Assembly (NCBI GenBank): GCA_003161495.1
Contig: PMOP01000110.1
Location: 3,246-10,513 of the forward strand
Reading direction: 5' to 3'
Origin: Acidobacteriota bacterium
Lineage (GTDB): Bacteria; Acidobacteriota; Terriglobia; Acidiferrales; UBA7541
Length of the DNA stretch: 7,268 bases
Shown: one piece after another, positions 1 through 5,444 of the stretch
Numbering within the stretch: the first letter of the stretch is position 1
How the letters are laid out: each line of letters starts with the position of its first letter
The notes under the pieces: model-generated
Seen by the model: only the letters and a program-made list of their open reading frames with translations
What the model was told of the DNA's origin: nothing
Databases searched by the model: none
Position numbers and translations under genes: made by a program

Positions 1-467
1 GCGCGCAAGACCGGTGAATCCAGCCAATCCGCGAATTGCAGCAGGAAATCTTCGCGTGTCTTGTACGGAGGAACCGTCTCATGATTTCCGATTCCCAGAA
101 AAATGGGTATGGACCCGAACGAGGCCATCTGGCTCTCGATGTAATCGGTCCATTCGATGTTTCCATATTGGGTGATACTGAGCGGCTTGGCGATGTTTTT
201 AGGCTGGTGGAGAATATCTTCATCAAAGTTGGTGGTCAGGCGCAGGTCGCCCAGGTGCCAGTAAAACGCGGCCTGATTTTGTCGCGCCGTTTCCGCGATC
301 GCGGGCATCACCACGTCGCCGCAATTGCGCGAGTCGCCGGACACCAGGAATCGCCACGCGCCGCTGTCGGATTGCTGAGCGCCTGCAGGCGCCGCTGCCA
401 GCGCGACAACAAGCGTCAGACCAAGAATCACCGCACCCACGGAAAACATTTTGCGAATTGTCATCAT
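1..467 (-). CDS. Secreted metallophosphoesterase-like protein, C-terminus cut by window edge
   Basis: The visible N-terminal 155 residues suggest a secreted calcineurin-like metallophosphoesterase, which would hydrolyse phosphate esters with a two-metal centre. What is seen: a signal peptide (MMTIRKM, then a hydrophobic stretch at about 8-25, ending APAGA at about 26-30), GDSRNCGD at 44-51 (motif I position), HLGDLR at 71-76 (motif II) and GNHE at 127-130 (motif III). GNHE is the most diagnostic. Motif I reads D-S-R where the classical family has D-x-H, so one usual metal-ligand His is absent, as in some purple-acid-phosphatase-like subgroups. The reading frame has no stop before the left edge, so the later His motifs cannot be checked. 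Start: ATG at 467 or the next codon at 464. GGGATTGAGG lies immediately upstream and suits either. It is divergent from the ModA-like gene. Substrate unknown. Confidence 0.8.
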   Translation of the reverse strand, partial: MMTIRKMFSVGAVILGLTLVVALAAAPAGAQQSDSGAWRFLVSGDSRNCGDVVMPAIAETARQNQAAFYWHLGDLRLTTNFDEDILHQPKNIAKPLSITQYGNIEWTDYIESQMASFGSIPIFLGIGNHETVPPYKTREDFLLQFADWLDSPVLR

Positions 468-491
468 CCTCAATCCCAGTCTCACAGTAGA

Positions 492-500
492 ATGCTACCA
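492..500 (-). promoter_or_regulatory. Possible extended -10 promoter of the metallophosphoesterase gene
   Basis: On the minus strand TGG is followed by TAGCAT, an extended -10 pattern with 4 of 6 matches to TATAAT. Transcription starting about 7 bases downstream would give a leader of roughly 18 bases containing GGGATTGAGG before the ATG. A second candidate, a perfect TATAAT on the minus strand at 560-565, has no convincing -35 partner and would give a leader of more than 80 bases. Choice between them is inference. Confidence 0.3.
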
Positions 501-572
501 GAATGCCATTTAGAGGCACAGTTCAACGATAAAATTTCGCTTCTCACGAAAGTTTCTTAATTATAGATTTTA

Positions 573-603
573 GTAGCACAGGCACTCTTGCCTGTGCGGT
601 TTT
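573..603 (+). repeat. Palindromic repeat family A, single copy
   Basis: A 31-base unit identical to the left arm of the large element at 1475-1661. A perfect 9-bp stem (GCACAGGCA at 576-584, TGCCTGTGC at 589-597) surrounds the loop CTCT and is followed by GG and five T. This copy is solitary and lies between two divergent genes, 84 bases before the GTG of the ModA-like gene. A TTG inside the hairpin (588) opens an in-frame extension of that gene, which should not be taken as its start. The hairpin plus T run resembles an intrinsic terminator reading rightwards, though no plus-strand gene ends here. Confidence 0.9.
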
Positions 604-676
604 TACGCCAGGATTCAAAGGCGCAAAACCAAAACCAGCATGTGAATCGATTTTCCGGCCATGATAAAGAAAGCCT

Positions 677-681
677 GGAGG
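677..681 (+). promoter_or_regulatory. Ribosome binding site fixing the GTG start of the ModA-like gene
   Basis: GGAGG lies five bases before GTG at 687. It selects this start over the upstream TTG at 588 inside the repeat, and the resulting protein begins directly with a signal peptide. Confidence 0.75.
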
Positions 682-686
682 AACTT

Positions 687-1478
687 GTGATTCCAAAAAT
701 CAGCAAAGCCATCCCATCCATGGCGGCTATCCTGGCATTAATCGCCGGAATGATTTTCCTGCCAGCCCGCGAGACACCCGCGCAATCGCCGGAGCTTCGC
801 GTGATGGTCTCCGATGGCCTGAAAACAGTTGTAGAGGAACTCACTCCGCGAATCGAACATTCCACAGGACGCAAGTTGGCTGCGCAATTCAATTCCTCAA
901 AAAATTTAAGAGATAAAATTCAGGCCGGGGAACCTTTCGATGCCGCCATCCTCACCGCCGACGTCCTGGATGATTTGATCAAGCAAGGAAAAATTTCCGC
1001 CGGCACGCGCGCAGACATTTCCCGCACCGGATTGGGCGTTGGCGTTCGCGCCGGGGCCCCGAAACCGGACATCGGCACGCCCGAAGCGCTGAAACAAACC
1101 TTGCTCCATGCAAAATCCATCAGCTTCAATCCCACGGGCGCAAGCGCGGCGCACACCTACGATATGTTCGCGCGCCTCGGAATCACCGAGGCTGTTAAAC
1201 CAAAATTGGTTCTTGATGCGGAGGCGGGGCGCCCGCAGATGAACGTTGCCGCGGGTAAAGTGGAACTTGTCATTTCGCTGATCCCGGAAATCAAATTCTT
1301 TCCGGGCGTGGATTTTGTCGGCCCGATTCCCCCTGAGTTTCAAAGCTACGTAAATTTCGCGGTTGGAATAGCGACAAACGCGCGTGACGCGGATGCCGCT
1401 AGGAAACTGATTCGATACATCACCGGCCCAGACACAGCGCCAGTCCTGAAAGCCAAAGGTATGGAGTCTCTCAAGTAG
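687..1478 (+). CDS. ModA-like periplasmic substrate-binding protein
   Basis: A 263-residue exported binding protein of the molybdate-type (ModA-like) periplasmic binding family, which captures a small oxyanion or similar ligand for an ABC importer. Seen: a signal peptide (basic start, hydrophobic core about 11-26, cleavage near PAQS at 31-34), then LRVMVSDGL at 37-45 and FNSSKNLRDKIQAGEPFDAAI at 68-88. The latter matches the family pattern of F-x-S-S-x-x-L-x-x-Q/K-I followed by G-x-P-x-D. Length is normal for the family. The first ligand loop reads VSDGL where classical ModA has AASL, so the ligand may not be molybdate. No permease or ATPase gene is adjacent, so it is an orphan here. Start is GTG at 687 with GGAGG five bases before it. 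The TAG stop lies inside the first hairpin repeat of the 1475-1661 element. Confidence 0.82.
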   Translation: MIPKISKAIPSMAAILALIAGMIFLPARETPAQSPELRVMVSDGLKTVVEELTPRIEHSTGRKLAAQFNSSKNLRDKIQAGEPFDAAILTADVLDDLIKQGKISAGTRADISRTGLGVGVRAGAPKPDIGTPEALKQTLLHAKSISFNPTGASAAHTYDMFARLGITEAVKPKLVLDAEAGRPQMNVAAGKVELVISLIPEIKFFPGVDFVGPIPPEFQSYVNFAVGIATNARDADAARKLIRYITGPDTAPVLKAKGMESLK

Positions 1479-1505
1479 CACAGGCACTCTTGCCTGTGCG
1501 GTTTT
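1478..1505 (+). terminator. Repeat hairpin acting as likely terminator of the ModA-like gene
   Basis: The 9-bp hairpin begins on the last base of the TAG stop codon and is followed by GGTTTT. Hairpin plus short T run fits an intrinsic terminator, but the U tract is short and interrupted by GG, so activity is inferred. Confidence 0.4.
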
Positions 1506-1630
1506 CGGGATTGTCGATGTCCCGTGATTCGGAGCCAGGTTGAAGCAGTGAAAACCGCACAGCCAGAAGTGTCTGTGCGGTTTACGGGAATGTCGATGTT
1601 CCGTGACTTCACAGTTGCGTTGAAGTATTG

Positions 1631-1658
1631 AAAACCGCACAGGCAAGAGTGCCTGTGC
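1631..1658 (-). terminator. Repeat hairpin acting as likely terminator of the aminotransferase gene
   Basis: This is the mirror-image arm. Read on the minus strand it is the same 9-bp hairpin followed by GGTTTT, 11 bases past the TGA stop at 1670-1672. A GGTTTTTTG stretch also lies between the stop and the hairpin. Together with the left arm it would stop transcription from both convergent genes. Confidence 0.4.
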
Positions 1659-1669
1659 TACAAAAAACC

Positions 1670-2560
1670 TCACGCGCGAACGGCCGAGCCCCGCGCCGCG
1701 ACATATTCGCGCATGTTGTCCTCGAACGCCCGTTCGAGTTTTTGCACGAGCGGCCCCATCACGACGGAATACTTATGCCCGGAAATTTCGCTCACTCCGA
1801 GCAGCGTGCGGTTCGTGGAGGTAATGAATACTTCGTCCGCGGCATGGAGATTCTCCAACGTCAGCGTTTTCTCGCTCATCGATACGCCCGCGCGCGCGGC
1901 AATTTCCAGCAGCACGCTGCGCGTCACTCCCTCCAGGCAGCCCGAAGAAAGCGGCGGCGTGAAAACCGCGCCGTCCTTCACGCAAAAAATATTGGCGGAA
2001 GTGCATTCGGCCACTTCGCCGCGCTCGTTCAGTAAAATTACTTCCGTCCAACCCGCCTTTTGCGCTTCGGCCAGGTGCCACACGTTGTTCAGCCATGCTG
2101 TGGTCTTCACGCCCGCGAGCGGCGAAGCTGCGTGGCGCCCGTGTTCCGCGACGCTCAGCCGCGCTTCCGCCGAATGCGCTGGAAGTCCCGCCGTGCAGAG
2201 AATCAAATCCACGTCGGGCATGGTCTCGCCGCTTTGCCAGAACCCCACGCGGTTGTAGATCATGTAAATTCGCGCCGTGCCTTCCACCACTTGATTGGCG
2301 GCCAGCAACTCGCCGAGATGCCTGCGCACTTTTTCGGCATCGAATGGAAACGGCAGACGGATGCGCCTCGCATCTTTTTCCAGCCGCCGCCAGTGCCGTT
2401 CGTACGCGAACGCTTCTCCCTGAAAAATTCTTGTGGTTGTGAACAGGCCCCAACCATTCAAAAGCCCCGCCTGGCCGGGCGATAAGCGGGCCTGGTCGAC
2501 TGCAACAATCCGGTCATTGTGAAAAATCAGCCGATGAATCAAGTGGACCTCGCGCGCCAT
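1670..2560 (-). CDS. Class IV PLP-dependent aminotransferase / aminodeoxychorismate lyase-like
   Basis: A 296-residue cytosolic fold-type IV pyridoxal-phosphate enzyme, the family of branched-chain transaminase (IlvE), D-amino-acid transaminase and 4-amino-4-deoxychorismate lyase (PabC). Seen: a GLLNGWGLF opening at 32-40, H56-W-R-R-L60 with R59 at the phosphate-contact position, Schiff-base Lys K152 in AGVKTTAWLNN, the PLP-binding E185-CTSAN190 block, SGCLEGVTR at 206-214 and EVFITSTNRTLLGV at 243-256. Length is typical. The residue five after the lysine is Leu, as I recall for D-amino-acid transaminase and PabC, rather than the Tyr of IlvE, so a branched-chain role is not assured. No pabA/pabB or ilv genes are nearby. 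Start is ATG at 2560, with AGGA seven bases upstream. It converges on the ModA-like gene and diverges from the M28 peptidase. Substrate undetermined. Confidence 0.88.
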   Translation of the reverse strand: MAREVHLIHRLIFHNDRIVAVDQARLSPGQAGLLNGWGLFTTTRIFQGEAFAYERHWRRLEKDARRIRLPFPFDAEKVRRHLGELLAANQVVEGTARIYMIYNRVGFWQSGETMPDVDLILCTAGLPAHSAEARLSVAEHGRHAASPLAGVKTTAWLNNVWHLAEAQKAGWTEVILLNERGEVAECTSANIFCVKDGAVFTPPLSSGCLEGVTRSVLLEIAARAGVSMSEKTLTLENLHAADEVFITSTNRTLLGVSEISGHKYSVVMGPLVQKLERAFEDNMREYVAARGSAVRA

Positions 2561-2581
2561 GTTTCGATCCTGCGCCCCAAT

Positions 2582-2587
2582 ATTCTA
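2582..2587 (-). promoter_or_regulatory. Possible -10 hexamer of the aminotransferase gene
   Basis: TAGAAT on the minus strand (5 of 6 to TATAAT) lies 21 bases before the ATG and would leave a short leader containing AGGA. I see no good -35 at normal spacing, so this is weak. Confidence 0.25.
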
Positions 2588-2618
2588 ACTCACTCCGGCC
2601 AAATGAAGCTGTCCCCGC

Positions 2619-2651
2619 GAAGTGTTTGGTGACGAAGGAAGCAAACACTTC
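2619..2651. repeat. 10-bp perfect inverted repeat
   Basis: GAAGTGTTTG (2619-2628) and CAAACACTTC (2642-2651) are exact reverse complements separated by 13 bases. It lies upstream of both divergent genes. There is no T run next to it, so it is not an obvious terminator. It could be an operator or a decayed insertion remnant. Confidence 0.7.
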
Positions 2652-2676
2652 ATCGGATCAACGGCGGCTTTGATTG

Positions 2677-2752
2677 GTGGCGCCGGCATCCTGCCGGCGA
2701 TTTGTCCGGTGCGCCACAAATTGCAAAAACGCCGGCGGGACGCCGGCGCCAC
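2677..2752. repeat. GC-rich palindromic element, family B (facing hairpin pair)
   Basis: Inverted 23-base arms (2677-2699 and 2730-2752) differ at two positions. Each arm is itself an 8-bp hairpin with a 3-base loop: CGCCGGCA/TGCCGGCG around TCC, and CGCCGGCG/CGCCGGCG around GGA. The two differences are the two halves of one base pair (A2688-T2692 versus G2737-C2741), so the stem is kept. A weaker hairpin (ATTTGT 2700-2705 with ACAAAT 2716-2721) lies between. The layout is like the family A element but with different stem sequence. It resembles a REPIN/BIME unit. Confidence 0.85.
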
Positions 2753-2818
2753 TCAACCTCGTGCATCAACCCTCCAGAATGTCTCGGAAATTGCCTTGAT
2801 CGCGCAATTCAGCTCGCA

Positions 2819-2847
2819 TTGTGAATCCCCACGTTGCGGGATACTAT
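2819..2847 (+). promoter_or_regulatory. Possible promoter of the M28 peptidase gene
   Basis: TTGTGA (4 of 6 to the -35 consensus) is 17 bases from TACTAT (4 of 6 to the -10). Start of transcription near 2854 would give a leader of about 40 bases with the GGAGAGG site. It lies downstream of the family B repeat, so the repeat would not be transcribed from it. Confidence 0.35.
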
Positions 2848-2884
2848 GCATTCGCGCGGCCTTCGTGGCTGTTCACGGCGCGAC

Positions 2885-2891
2885 GGAGAGG
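2885..2891 (+). promoter_or_regulatory. Ribosome binding site fixing the M28 peptidase start
   Basis: GGAGAGG is three bases from ATG 2895 (six from the GGAG part). It supports this ATG over the 91-codon longer frame that begins at 2622, and the lipoprotein signal starts here. Confidence 0.75.
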
Positions 2892-2894
2892 TCC

Positions 2895-4604
2895 ATGAAT
2901 TTTCCGAAAGCGAATCATTCGGTAAAATTAATTCTCGCGTTTGCGTCGGTTGCCGCGCTCTCCGGCTGTTCGCGCGCGCCGAGCCCTCCCGCGGCGGCAC
3001 TGGCATCTTTTTCCGGAGATCGAATCCTCGAACACATTCGCGTTCTTTCCTCCGATGAATTTGAAGGGCGCGGGCCGGGCTCCAAGGGCGAGCAGCTCAC
3101 CATAAAATATCTCGAGGATCAATATCGCTCGGCGGGCCTGGAGCCCGGCAATCCGGACGGAACATATCTGCAGAGCGTGCCTCTGGTCGGCATCACTCCG
3201 GATAGCAACATGAAGCTCACGCTTGCGGGTCACGGGCGCACTCTCGAACCGAAATTTCAGGATGACTTCGTCGCCTGGTCCAAGCGCGTGACGGAAACTT
3301 CCGCAATCGACGCCGACCTGATCTTCGTCGGCTACGGCGTGCAGGCCCCGGAGTTTCAGTGGGACGATTTCAAAGGCGTTGACGTAAAGGCAAAATATCT
3401 CGTCGTGCTCGTCAATGATCCGCCCGTGCCCGATCCCGCGGATCCCTCCAAGCTCGATCCAAAAATTTTCGGCGGCACGGCCATGACTTACTATGGCCGC
3501 TGGACCTACAAATTTGAAAAGGCTGCGCAACTGGGTGCCGCCGGATGCCTCATCATTCACCAGACCGACCGCGCCGGCTATCCCTGGGAAGTGGTGCGCA
3601 ACAGCTGGAGCGGAACGCAATTCGATCTGGCCACGCCCGATAAAAATATGGGCCGCCTGGGCGTGGAAAGCTGGATCACGTCGGACTTTGCCGCGAAATT
3701 ATTTCGCGCCGCCGGCCTCGATCTCGAAAAGCAGATTGCCGCCGCGGCGAGCCGCGATTTCAAACCTGTCCCGCTCGGCATGCGCGCGAAGCTGACCATC
3801 CACAACACGCTGCATACGCTCGATTCGCACAACGTGATCGCAAAGCTTACCGGCAGCGATCCCGACCTGAAAAATTCATACGTGATTTATACGGCTCATT
3901 GGGATCACTTCGGAATCGGCCCGGAAGTAAACGGCGACAAAATTTATCACGGCGCCGTCGACAACGCCTCCGGCTCCTCCGCGCTTCTGGAAATGGCGCG
4001 CGCCTACAAAGCGCTGGCGAGGCCGCCGCGCCGCACATTACTTTTTCTATCGGTAACCGGCGAAGAGCAGGGCCTGCTCGGCTCGCAATATTACGTCGAG
4101 CATCCTCTGTATCCGCTGGCGCGCACCGCGCTGGACATTAACATGGATGGTATGAACGTAAACGGCCGCACTCAGGACATCGTTCAAATCGGCCGCGGCG
4201 TTTCCACCCTGGACGATGTGGTCGAAGCCGTCGCGGCCGAACAAGGCCGCACAGTAAAGTTCGATCCCGAGCCCGAAAAGGGTCTCTATTATCGCTCCGA
4301 CCATTTCGAGTTTGCCAAAAATGGCATTCCCGCATTCGATCCCGATGAAGGCGTAGAGTTTATCGGCAAGCCCCAGGGCTGGGGTCTCGAAGAGCGGCGA
4401 AAATATACCGCCGAAAGGTATCACAAGCCCGCCGACAAGGTTCAGCCGGACTGGGACATGAGCGGAGCGGTCCAGGACGCCCAACTCTACTTTCTGGTTG
4501 GATACCGTGTCGCCAACGATCCACACATGCCCGAATGGAAGCCCGGAGCGGAATTTAAAGCGATTCGGGATGCTTCCCTGAAAGCCGCGGGGATAGCTCC
4601 GTGA
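2895..4604 (+). CDS. M28 family zinc metallopeptidase, lipoprotein with PA-like insert
   Basis: A 569-residue exported peptidase of family M28 (aminopeptidase Y/S-like), expected to trim peptides with a two-zinc centre on the outer side of the inner or, more likely, the outer membrane. Seen: a lipoprotein signal with lipobox LSGC (C25, followed by Ser, which fits outer-membrane sorting); a PA-like region at about 130-255 (IFVGYG, then GCLIIHQTD); and a catalytic domain at about 313-545. The zinc and catalytic set is complete: H335 in AHWDH, D356 in GAVDNASG, general base E390 and ligand E391 in GEEQGLLG, D418 in NMDGMN, and H510 in YHKPADK. Start is ATG 2895 with GGAGAGG before it. Next downstream is the FecR-like gene, 161 bases away and probably separately transcribed. 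Family assignment is firm, substrate unknown. Confidence 0.93.
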   Translation: MNFPKANHSVKLILAFASVAALSGCSRAPSPPAAALASFSGDRILEHIRVLSSDEFEGRGPGSKGEQLTIKYLEDQYRSAGLEPGNPDGTYLQSVPLVGITPDSNMKLTLAGHGRTLEPKFQDDFVAWSKRVTETSAIDADLIFVGYGVQAPEFQWDDFKGVDVKAKYLVVLVNDPPVPDPADPSKLDPKIFGGTAMTYYGRWTYKFEKAAQLGAAGCLIIHQTDRAGYPWEVVRNSWSGTQFDLATPDKNMGRLGVESWITSDFAAKLFRAAGLDLEKQIAAAASRDFKPVPLGMRAKLTIHNTLHTLDSHNVIAKLTGSDPDLKNSYVIYTAHWDHFGIGPEVNGDKIYHGAVDNASGSSALLEMARAYKALARPPRRTLLFLSVTGEEQGLLGSQYYVEHPLYPLARTALDINMDGMNVNGRTQDIVQIGRGVSTLDDVVEAVAAEQGRTVKFDPEPEKGLYYRSDHFEFAKNGIPAFDPDEGVEFIGKPQGWGLEERRKYTAERYHKPADKVQPDWDMSGAVQDAQLYFLVGYRVANDPHMPEWKPGAEFKAIRDASLKAAGIAP

Positions 4605-4655
4605 CCCAAGAAAGGTTTTCTCGCAAATAATTGATTCTTTGAACTTTCGCCGCGA

Positions 4656-4671
4656 TCCCAAGCAATTGGGA
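4656..4671. repeat. Small hairpin with GCAA tetraloop
   Basis: TCCCAA (4656-4661) and TTGGGA (4666-4671) pair perfectly around GCAA, a GNRA-type tetraloop, 51 bases after the peptidase stop. What follows is GGAGTACC rather than a T run, so it is not a standard intrinsic terminator. It could be the 3' end structure of the M28 transcript or part of a leader. Confidence 0.5.
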
Positions 4672-4708
4672 GGAGTACCTTTATTTGGGGGGTATGCCGA
4701 TTTACGTG

Positions 4709-4737
4709 TTGACACCGCCGCAAGTTGTTCTTACTCT
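4709..4737 (+). promoter_or_regulatory. Promoter of the FecR-like gene
   Basis: A perfect TTGACA (4709-4714) is 17 bases from TACTCT (4732-4737, 3 of 6). Transcription from about 4744 gives a leader of about 22 bases containing GGAGG. The -35 is strong and the -10 weak. Confidence 0.45.
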
Positions 4738-4755
4738 TAAACGGTCGGCCCTCTC

Positions 4756-4760
4756 GGAGG
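4756..4760 (+). promoter_or_regulatory. Ribosome binding site fixing the GTG start of the FecR-like gene
   Basis: GGAGG sits five bases before GTG 4766, the same arrangement as in the ModA-like gene. CCTC at 4750-4753 can pair with GAGG at 4757-4760 in a small hairpin that would cover the site. That stem is only 4 bp, so any effect is speculative. Confidence 0.7.
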
Positions 4761-4765
4761 TATTA

Positions 4766-5437
4766 GTGCGGAAATTTTTCACCGCCGTTTTGATCGCGGC
4801 GCTAACAGTTTTGTTAATTCAAGCGCCCGCCTTGGCTTCGCCTGGGAGTTCGCCCTCGGTCCCACTCGGCGTTGTTGTGTCCGCTGAAAATTCCAACTAT
4901 GGTGCGGCAGTAACAACCAGTGGCTCCACGGTTTATGACGGCGATCGCCTCAAAACCCTGCCGAACGCCACGCTCCGCGTGCGCCTCGGATCCGGGCAAT
5001 TGGTTCTGCGCCAGGGCACCATGGCCGATGTGCATGCATTTCCAAATGGGTTCTCGGCCAATTTGGGTGAAGGCACCGTGGTTGCTTCCTCGCCGCAAGG
5101 ACAAACCTTCCAGCTGATCGCTGACGGCGCCACGGTACGTCCCGCAAACACGCAGGCAACTTCCGGCCAGATCAGCATGATTAGCCCAAACGAATTAATC
5201 TTAACGGGCATTCGCGGAACCCTGGAAGTTTCCATGGGTGACGAGGTCAAGACCGTGGAGGCCGGCAGTTCCTACAGGCTGGAAGTCGAACCCGACGAAG
5301 CCGAGCCGGGTCCTCAGGGGGCTCCACGTCCAACTGGCCGCAACCGCTTCCTTTTTATTCTGATCCCCGCGATCGCCGCGGTAGCCGGAATCATTATCTG
5401 GCGCGCCCTGGAAAGTCCCACCGCTCCTGGCAATTAA
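4766..5437 (+). CDS. FecR-like domain protein with signal peptide and C-terminal membrane anchor
   Basis: A 223-residue exported protein. Seen: a signal peptide (RKFF, hydrophobic 5-19, cleavage about ALA-24/S25); a beta-rich domain at about 40-175 with the FecR-like pattern VYDGDRLKT, ATLRVRLGSGQLVLRQGT, LGEGTVVAS, and TGIRGTLEVSMGDEVKTVEAGSSYRL; a Pro-rich linker; and one hydrophobic segment at about 195-212 (FLFILIPAIAAVAGIIIW) with a short polar tail. Classical FecR proteins have an N-terminal anti-sigma region and one membrane span before the FecR domain. Here the order is reversed and no sigma factor is adjacent, so a FecR signalling role is not supported. A scaffold or envelope role is possible. 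GTG 4766 is preferred to ATG 4694 because the promoter -35 and GGAGG lie between them. A family A hairpin follows the stop by 7 bases. Confidence 0.72.
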   Translation: MRKFFTAVLIAALTVLLIQAPALASPGSSPSVPLGVVVSAENSNYGAAVTTSGSTVYDGDRLKTLPNATLRVRLGSGQLVLRQGTMADVHAFPNGFSANLGEGTVVASSPQGQTFQLIADGATVRPANTQATSGQISMISPNELILTGIRGTLEVSMGDEVKTVEAGSSYRLEVEPDEAEPGPQGAPRPTGRNRFLFILIPAIAAVAGIIIWRALESPTAPGN

Positions 5438-5444
5438 ATGCCGA

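Larger units (their letters stand above)
1475..1661. repeat. Composite palindromic element with perfect 31-bp inverted arms
   Basis: A 187-base element ending in perfect 31-base inverted arms (1475-1505 and 1631-1661). Each arm carries a 9-bp hairpin: GCACAGGCA 1478-1486 with TGCCTGTGC 1491-1499 around CTCT, and the mirror copy 1637-1645 with 1650-1658 around AGAG. The interior holds a third, decayed hairpin (ACCGCACAG 1554-1562 pairing with CTGTGCGGT 1573-1581). Two diverged tandem copies of an approximately 80-base segment are visible: GTGCGGTTT at 1496 and 1575, and AAAACCGCACAG at 1551 and 1631. The element takes up nearly the whole gap between two convergent genes, containing the stop codon of the left one and ending 8 bases from the stop of the right one. 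There is no coding content, so any reading frame through it is spurious. It resembles a REP/BIME-type composite. Confidence 0.92.
2561..2894. other. Divergent intergenic region without a gene
   Basis: These 334 bases separate the minus-strand aminotransferase from the plus-strand M28 peptidase. They hold the candidate aminotransferase -10, the 10-bp inverted repeat at 2619-2651, the GC-rich palindromic element at 2677-2752, and a candidate promoter and ribosome binding site for the peptidase. A plus-strand reading frame runs through from 2622 in phase with the peptidase, but it crosses the repeat and has no export-signal logic, so I regard it as non-coding. Confidence 0.7.

Noticed and set aside
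36..560. 174-codon plus-strand frame over the metallophosphoesterase region
   Set aside because: The opposite strand carries a signal peptide and the GDLR and GNHE motifs in a continuous frame. The plus-strand product is Arg/His-rich with no domain.
604..686. Molybdenum-cofactor riboswitch or other leader element before the ModA-like gene
   Set aside because: Only about 80 bases lie between the repeat and the start, with no multi-helix structure beyond the repeat hairpin and a 4-bp stem.
1475..1661. Insertion sequence or MITE with target-site duplication
   Set aside because: The inverted arms suggest a MITE, but I see no flanking direct duplication and no transposase, and the arms are full hairpins as in REP elements. 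I kept it as a palindromic repeat, not a mobile element call.
906..1673. 255-codon minus-strand frame opposite the ModA-like gene and through the composite repeat
   Set aside because: Its N-terminal third is translated palindromic repeat and the rest is antisense of a gene with clear family motifs. It has low-complexity Arg-rich composition and no domain.
4047..4715. 222-codon minus-strand frame opposite the M28 peptidase C-terminus
   Set aside because: It lies antisense to the conserved catalytic residues of M28, with no motif or ribosome binding site of its own. It is a frame shadow of GC-rich coding sequence.
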